From contig CANPPM010000154.1 of assembly GCA_947575935.1 (NCBI GenBank), positions 1 through 6,667 of the forward strand: a stretch of 6,667 nt of DNA, in the 5' to 3' direction. Position numbers and translations under genes: made by a program. Position 1 is the stretch's first letter, and the number at the start of each line of letters is the position of its first letter. This document shows, one piece after another, positions 5,068-6,667 of the stretch. The notes beneath the pieces are model-generated. The model was given only the letters and a program-made list of their open reading frames with translations, was not told the origin of the DNA and did no database searches. The stretch comes from an uncultured Butyricicoccus sp. (GTDB lineage: Bacteria; Bacillota; Clostridia; Oscillospirales; Butyricicoccaceae).

Positions 5068-6051
5068 TTATGCCTTTTTCGCGTTCTTGCGCATGTCGAG
5101 GATAACGGAACCGACAATGATAAGGCCCTTGACGATATTTGTCATGTTGTCGTCAACCTTCAGCATTACGAGGCCGTTATTGATAACGCCCAGAATCAGG
5201 ATACCAGCCATAACGCCAGAGGCGCGGCAGATACCACCTGTGTGGGAGGTGCCGCCGACCGTTGCCGCCGCGATTGCGTCCAGCTCATAGTTCAGGCCGG
5301 AGTTTGCTGGGTCGGCAGAGCCTGCACGGCCTGCCAGCAGCATGCCTGCAATTGCCGCGCAGACCGAGCACCAGACGTAGACCAAAATCAGGTTCTTTTC
5401 AACATTGATACCGGCTACGCGTGCCGCCTGGTCGTTGCCGCCGATGGCATATACGTTCTTACCAAAACGGGTCTGTGTGAGCAGGAAAGCCGCAATGGCA
5501 AACATGATCAGGAAGACAATGATGATCACCGGGAAGCCGCCGATGCGGCCCGCACCCGGATAACGGAAGCTGTCAGACAGGTTGGAAACCGGGCGGTTGG
5601 TGAAGATCTTTGCGCCCGCACGGCAAATCAGCTGGCCGCCGAGGGTTGCGATGAAGGGGGGGATTTTGGTGTATGCGATGATTGCGCCGTAAATCGCACC
5701 AATACCTGCGCCGAGAGCCAGGCCGATGAGGAAAACGACGGGAGCCGGCAGCGTGCCGACGCCAGGAAGGACTGCGTTTGCGTAATCAGCCGGCTGCACA
5801 AGCGCCGCGGTGATGCAGGCAACCAGGCCGGCAGAGGAACCGATGGTCAGGTCGATACCCTTGGAAAGAATAGCGAACATAACACCGAATGCCATAATAC
5901 CCTTGACGGCCTCGCCGGAGAGCAGGGTAAGCAGGTTGTTGACGGTGAAGAAGCTCGGCTGGGCAATGCCCATGATAATAACCAGTACAATCAGTACCAG
6001 CCAGATAGAATTTTGCGAGATAAATTTCTTGCTGTCAAATGTCTTATTCAT
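5068..6051 (-). CDS. mglC: Sugar ABC transporter permease, MglC/RbsC family
   Basis: This 327-residue integral membrane permease (BPD_transp_2 family) has about 8-10 hydrophobic segments and forms the sugar channel of a Mgl/Rbs-type importer. Family motifs are clear: 'SKGIDLTIGSSAGL' (63-76), 'PPFIATLGG' (131-139), 'TRFGKNVYAIGGN' (194-206) and 'YELDAIAAATVGG' (255-267). The stretches 'ALVQPADYANAVLP' (83-96) and 'TRFGKNVYAIGG' resemble E. coli MglC (336 residues) more than RbsC as I recall them. This favours galactose or methyl-galactoside type sugars, but the substrate cannot be fixed from sequence alone. The start is the ATG at 6051-6049, preceded by an AGAGGGG-like ribosome site (complement of 6058-6064) with a spacer of about 6. 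It begins 16 bases after the ATPase stop, so the two are co-transcribed. It is the last gene of the operon. Confidence 0.9.
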   Translation of the reverse strand: MNKTFDSKKFISQNSIWLVLIVLVIIMGIAQPSFFTVNNLLTLLSGEAVKGIMAFGVMFAILSKGIDLTIGSSAGLVACITAALVQPADYANAVLPGVGTLPAPVVFLIGLALGAGIGAIYGAIIAYTKIPPFIATLGGQLICRAGAKIFTNRPVSNLSDSFRYPGAGRIGGFPVIIIVFLIMFAIAAFLLTQTRFGKNVYAIGGNDQAARVAGINVEKNLILVYVWCSVCAAIAGMLLAGRAGSADPANSGLNYELDAIAAATVGGTSHTGGICRASGVMAGILILGVINNGLVMLKVDDNMTNIVKGLIIVGSVILDMRKNAKKA

Positions 6052-6067
6052 GTATAACCCCTCTTTC

Positions 6068-6667
6068 TTAATTTCCCGCAGCTGGCTTATAAGGCTCTTC
6101 GCTGGTGGCGTATTTCAGAATCAGCTCGGACGAGAAGTCCTTCCGGTCGACGACGGCCGTCATGATACCTTCATGCATGACGACGATACGGTCGCTCATC
6201 CCCATAACTTCGGGCAGTTCGGAAGAGATCATAATGATCGCCTTACCCTCGCCCGCCAGCCGGGTGATCAGCGAATGGATTTCGGCTTTTGCGCCGACGT
6301 CAATGCCGCGCGTCGGTTCGTCAACGATCAGGATATCCGGATTGGTCAGCAGCCAGCGCCCGACAAGCACTTTCTGCTGATTGCCGCCCGACAGGTTCTG
6401 GATCGGGGTCATAATGGTGGGGGTCTTTGTATTCAGTTTTTTCACATATTCCTCGGTATCCTCGCTCATCTTCTTGTCGTTGAGTGGGAAACCATAGTTT
6501 TTCAGGCTTGCAAGGACGGTGTTTTCCTTAATGCTCAGCAGGCCGACAATGCCGTTACCGCGCCGGTCCTCGGTTAACAGCGCAATCTTGTTGGCGATGG
6601 CCTGCTCGGGGGATTTGATGTTCAGCTCCTGTCCGTCCTTATAGATTTTGCCGCCTGTCTTGGTTCG
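6068..6667 (-). CDS. mglA: Sugar ABC transporter ATP-binding protein, MglA/RbsA family (5' part outside window)
   Basis: The frame runs from the TAA at 6070-6068 to the right edge, giving the last 199 residues of a protein that in this family has about 500 and two fused nucleotide-binding domains. Only most of the second domain is present. Visible motifs are 'LLTEDRR' (30-36), the signature 'LSGGNQQ' (92-98), Walker B 'ILIVDEP' (112-118) with catalytic-type E117, and the D-loop region 'TRGIDVGAK' (119-127). The second Walker A lies beyond the edge. The usual switch histidine is replaced within 'MISSELPE' (147-154), as I recall for the second domain of this class. 'TKTPTIMTPIQ' before the signature resembles MglA. 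It energises import through the downstream permease; the periplasmic-type binding protein expected in such operons is not in the window. Confidence 0.9.
   Translation of the reverse strand, partial: RTKTGGKIYKDGQELNIKSPEQAIANKIALLTEDRRGNGIVGLLSIKENTVLASLKNYGFPLNDKKMSEDTEEYVKKLNTKTPTIMTPIQNLSGGNQQKVLVGRWLLTNPDILIVDEPTRGIDVGAKAEIHSLITRLAGEGKAIIMISSELPEVMGMSDRIVVMHEGIMTAVVDRKDFSSELILKYATSEEPYKPAAGN

Noticed and set aside
5242..6057. Long plus-strand ORF of 271 codons opposite the permease gene
   Set aside because: It is the antisense shadow of a clear MglC-type permease, has an implausible Arg/Asp/Cys-rich composition, and has no ribosome site.

Overview
The window looks like chromosomal DNA of a moderately GC-rich anaerobic Firmicute, probably a gut Clostridia of the Oscillospiraceae/Ruminococcaceae kind. 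This is an inference from several features: strong AGGAGG-type ribosome binding sites, intrinsic terminators with T-tracts after most transcription units, a BglG/MtlR-type PRD regulator, a small Asn/Gly/Asp-rich lipoprotein, and an Mgl-type sugar ABC transporter. No marker gene fixes the genus. I see no mobile element, CRISPR array, tRNA or rRNA.

Layout. Bases 1-194 carry the 3' end of a plus-strand gene that reads as the C-terminus of the cobalamin-pathway methyltransferase CbiT (or the CbiT half of a CbiE-CbiT fusion). A strong terminator follows. Next comes a single-gene unit: a promoter at 274-302, a leader of about 165 nt with competing base-pairing options, and putP (474-1925), a sodium/proline symporter whose sodium-site residues are intact. 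It ends in a 16-bp terminator hairpin at 2002-2046. A second plus-strand unit (promoter near 2175-2203) encodes a multidomain PTS-controlled transcription activator. Its reading frame is split in two, 2235-3203 and 3155-4180, with the break between PRD1 and PRD2. A long structured terminator follows (4269-4362). A third plus-strand unit encodes a 132-residue low-complexity lipoprotein (4582-4980) with a duplicated acidic 11-residue motif. A bidirectional terminator (4981-5022) separates it from a convergent minus-strand operon. That operon runs from an ATPase of the MglA/RbsA class (6068 to beyond the right edge) to an MglC-like permease (6051-5068). Its substrate-binding protein and promoter must lie beyond the right edge, if present.

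How the genes relate. These are at least five separate transcription units rather than one pathway. PutP imports proline using the sodium gradient. The Mgl-like system would import a monosaccharide such as galactose or a related sugar. The PRD regulator normally reads the phosphorylation state of the phosphotransferase system, yet no PTS gene is nearby, so its target is unknown. The points most worth a second look are the broken regulator, the putP leader with mutually exclusive pairings, and the lipoprotein repeat whose two copies differ only at silent positions.
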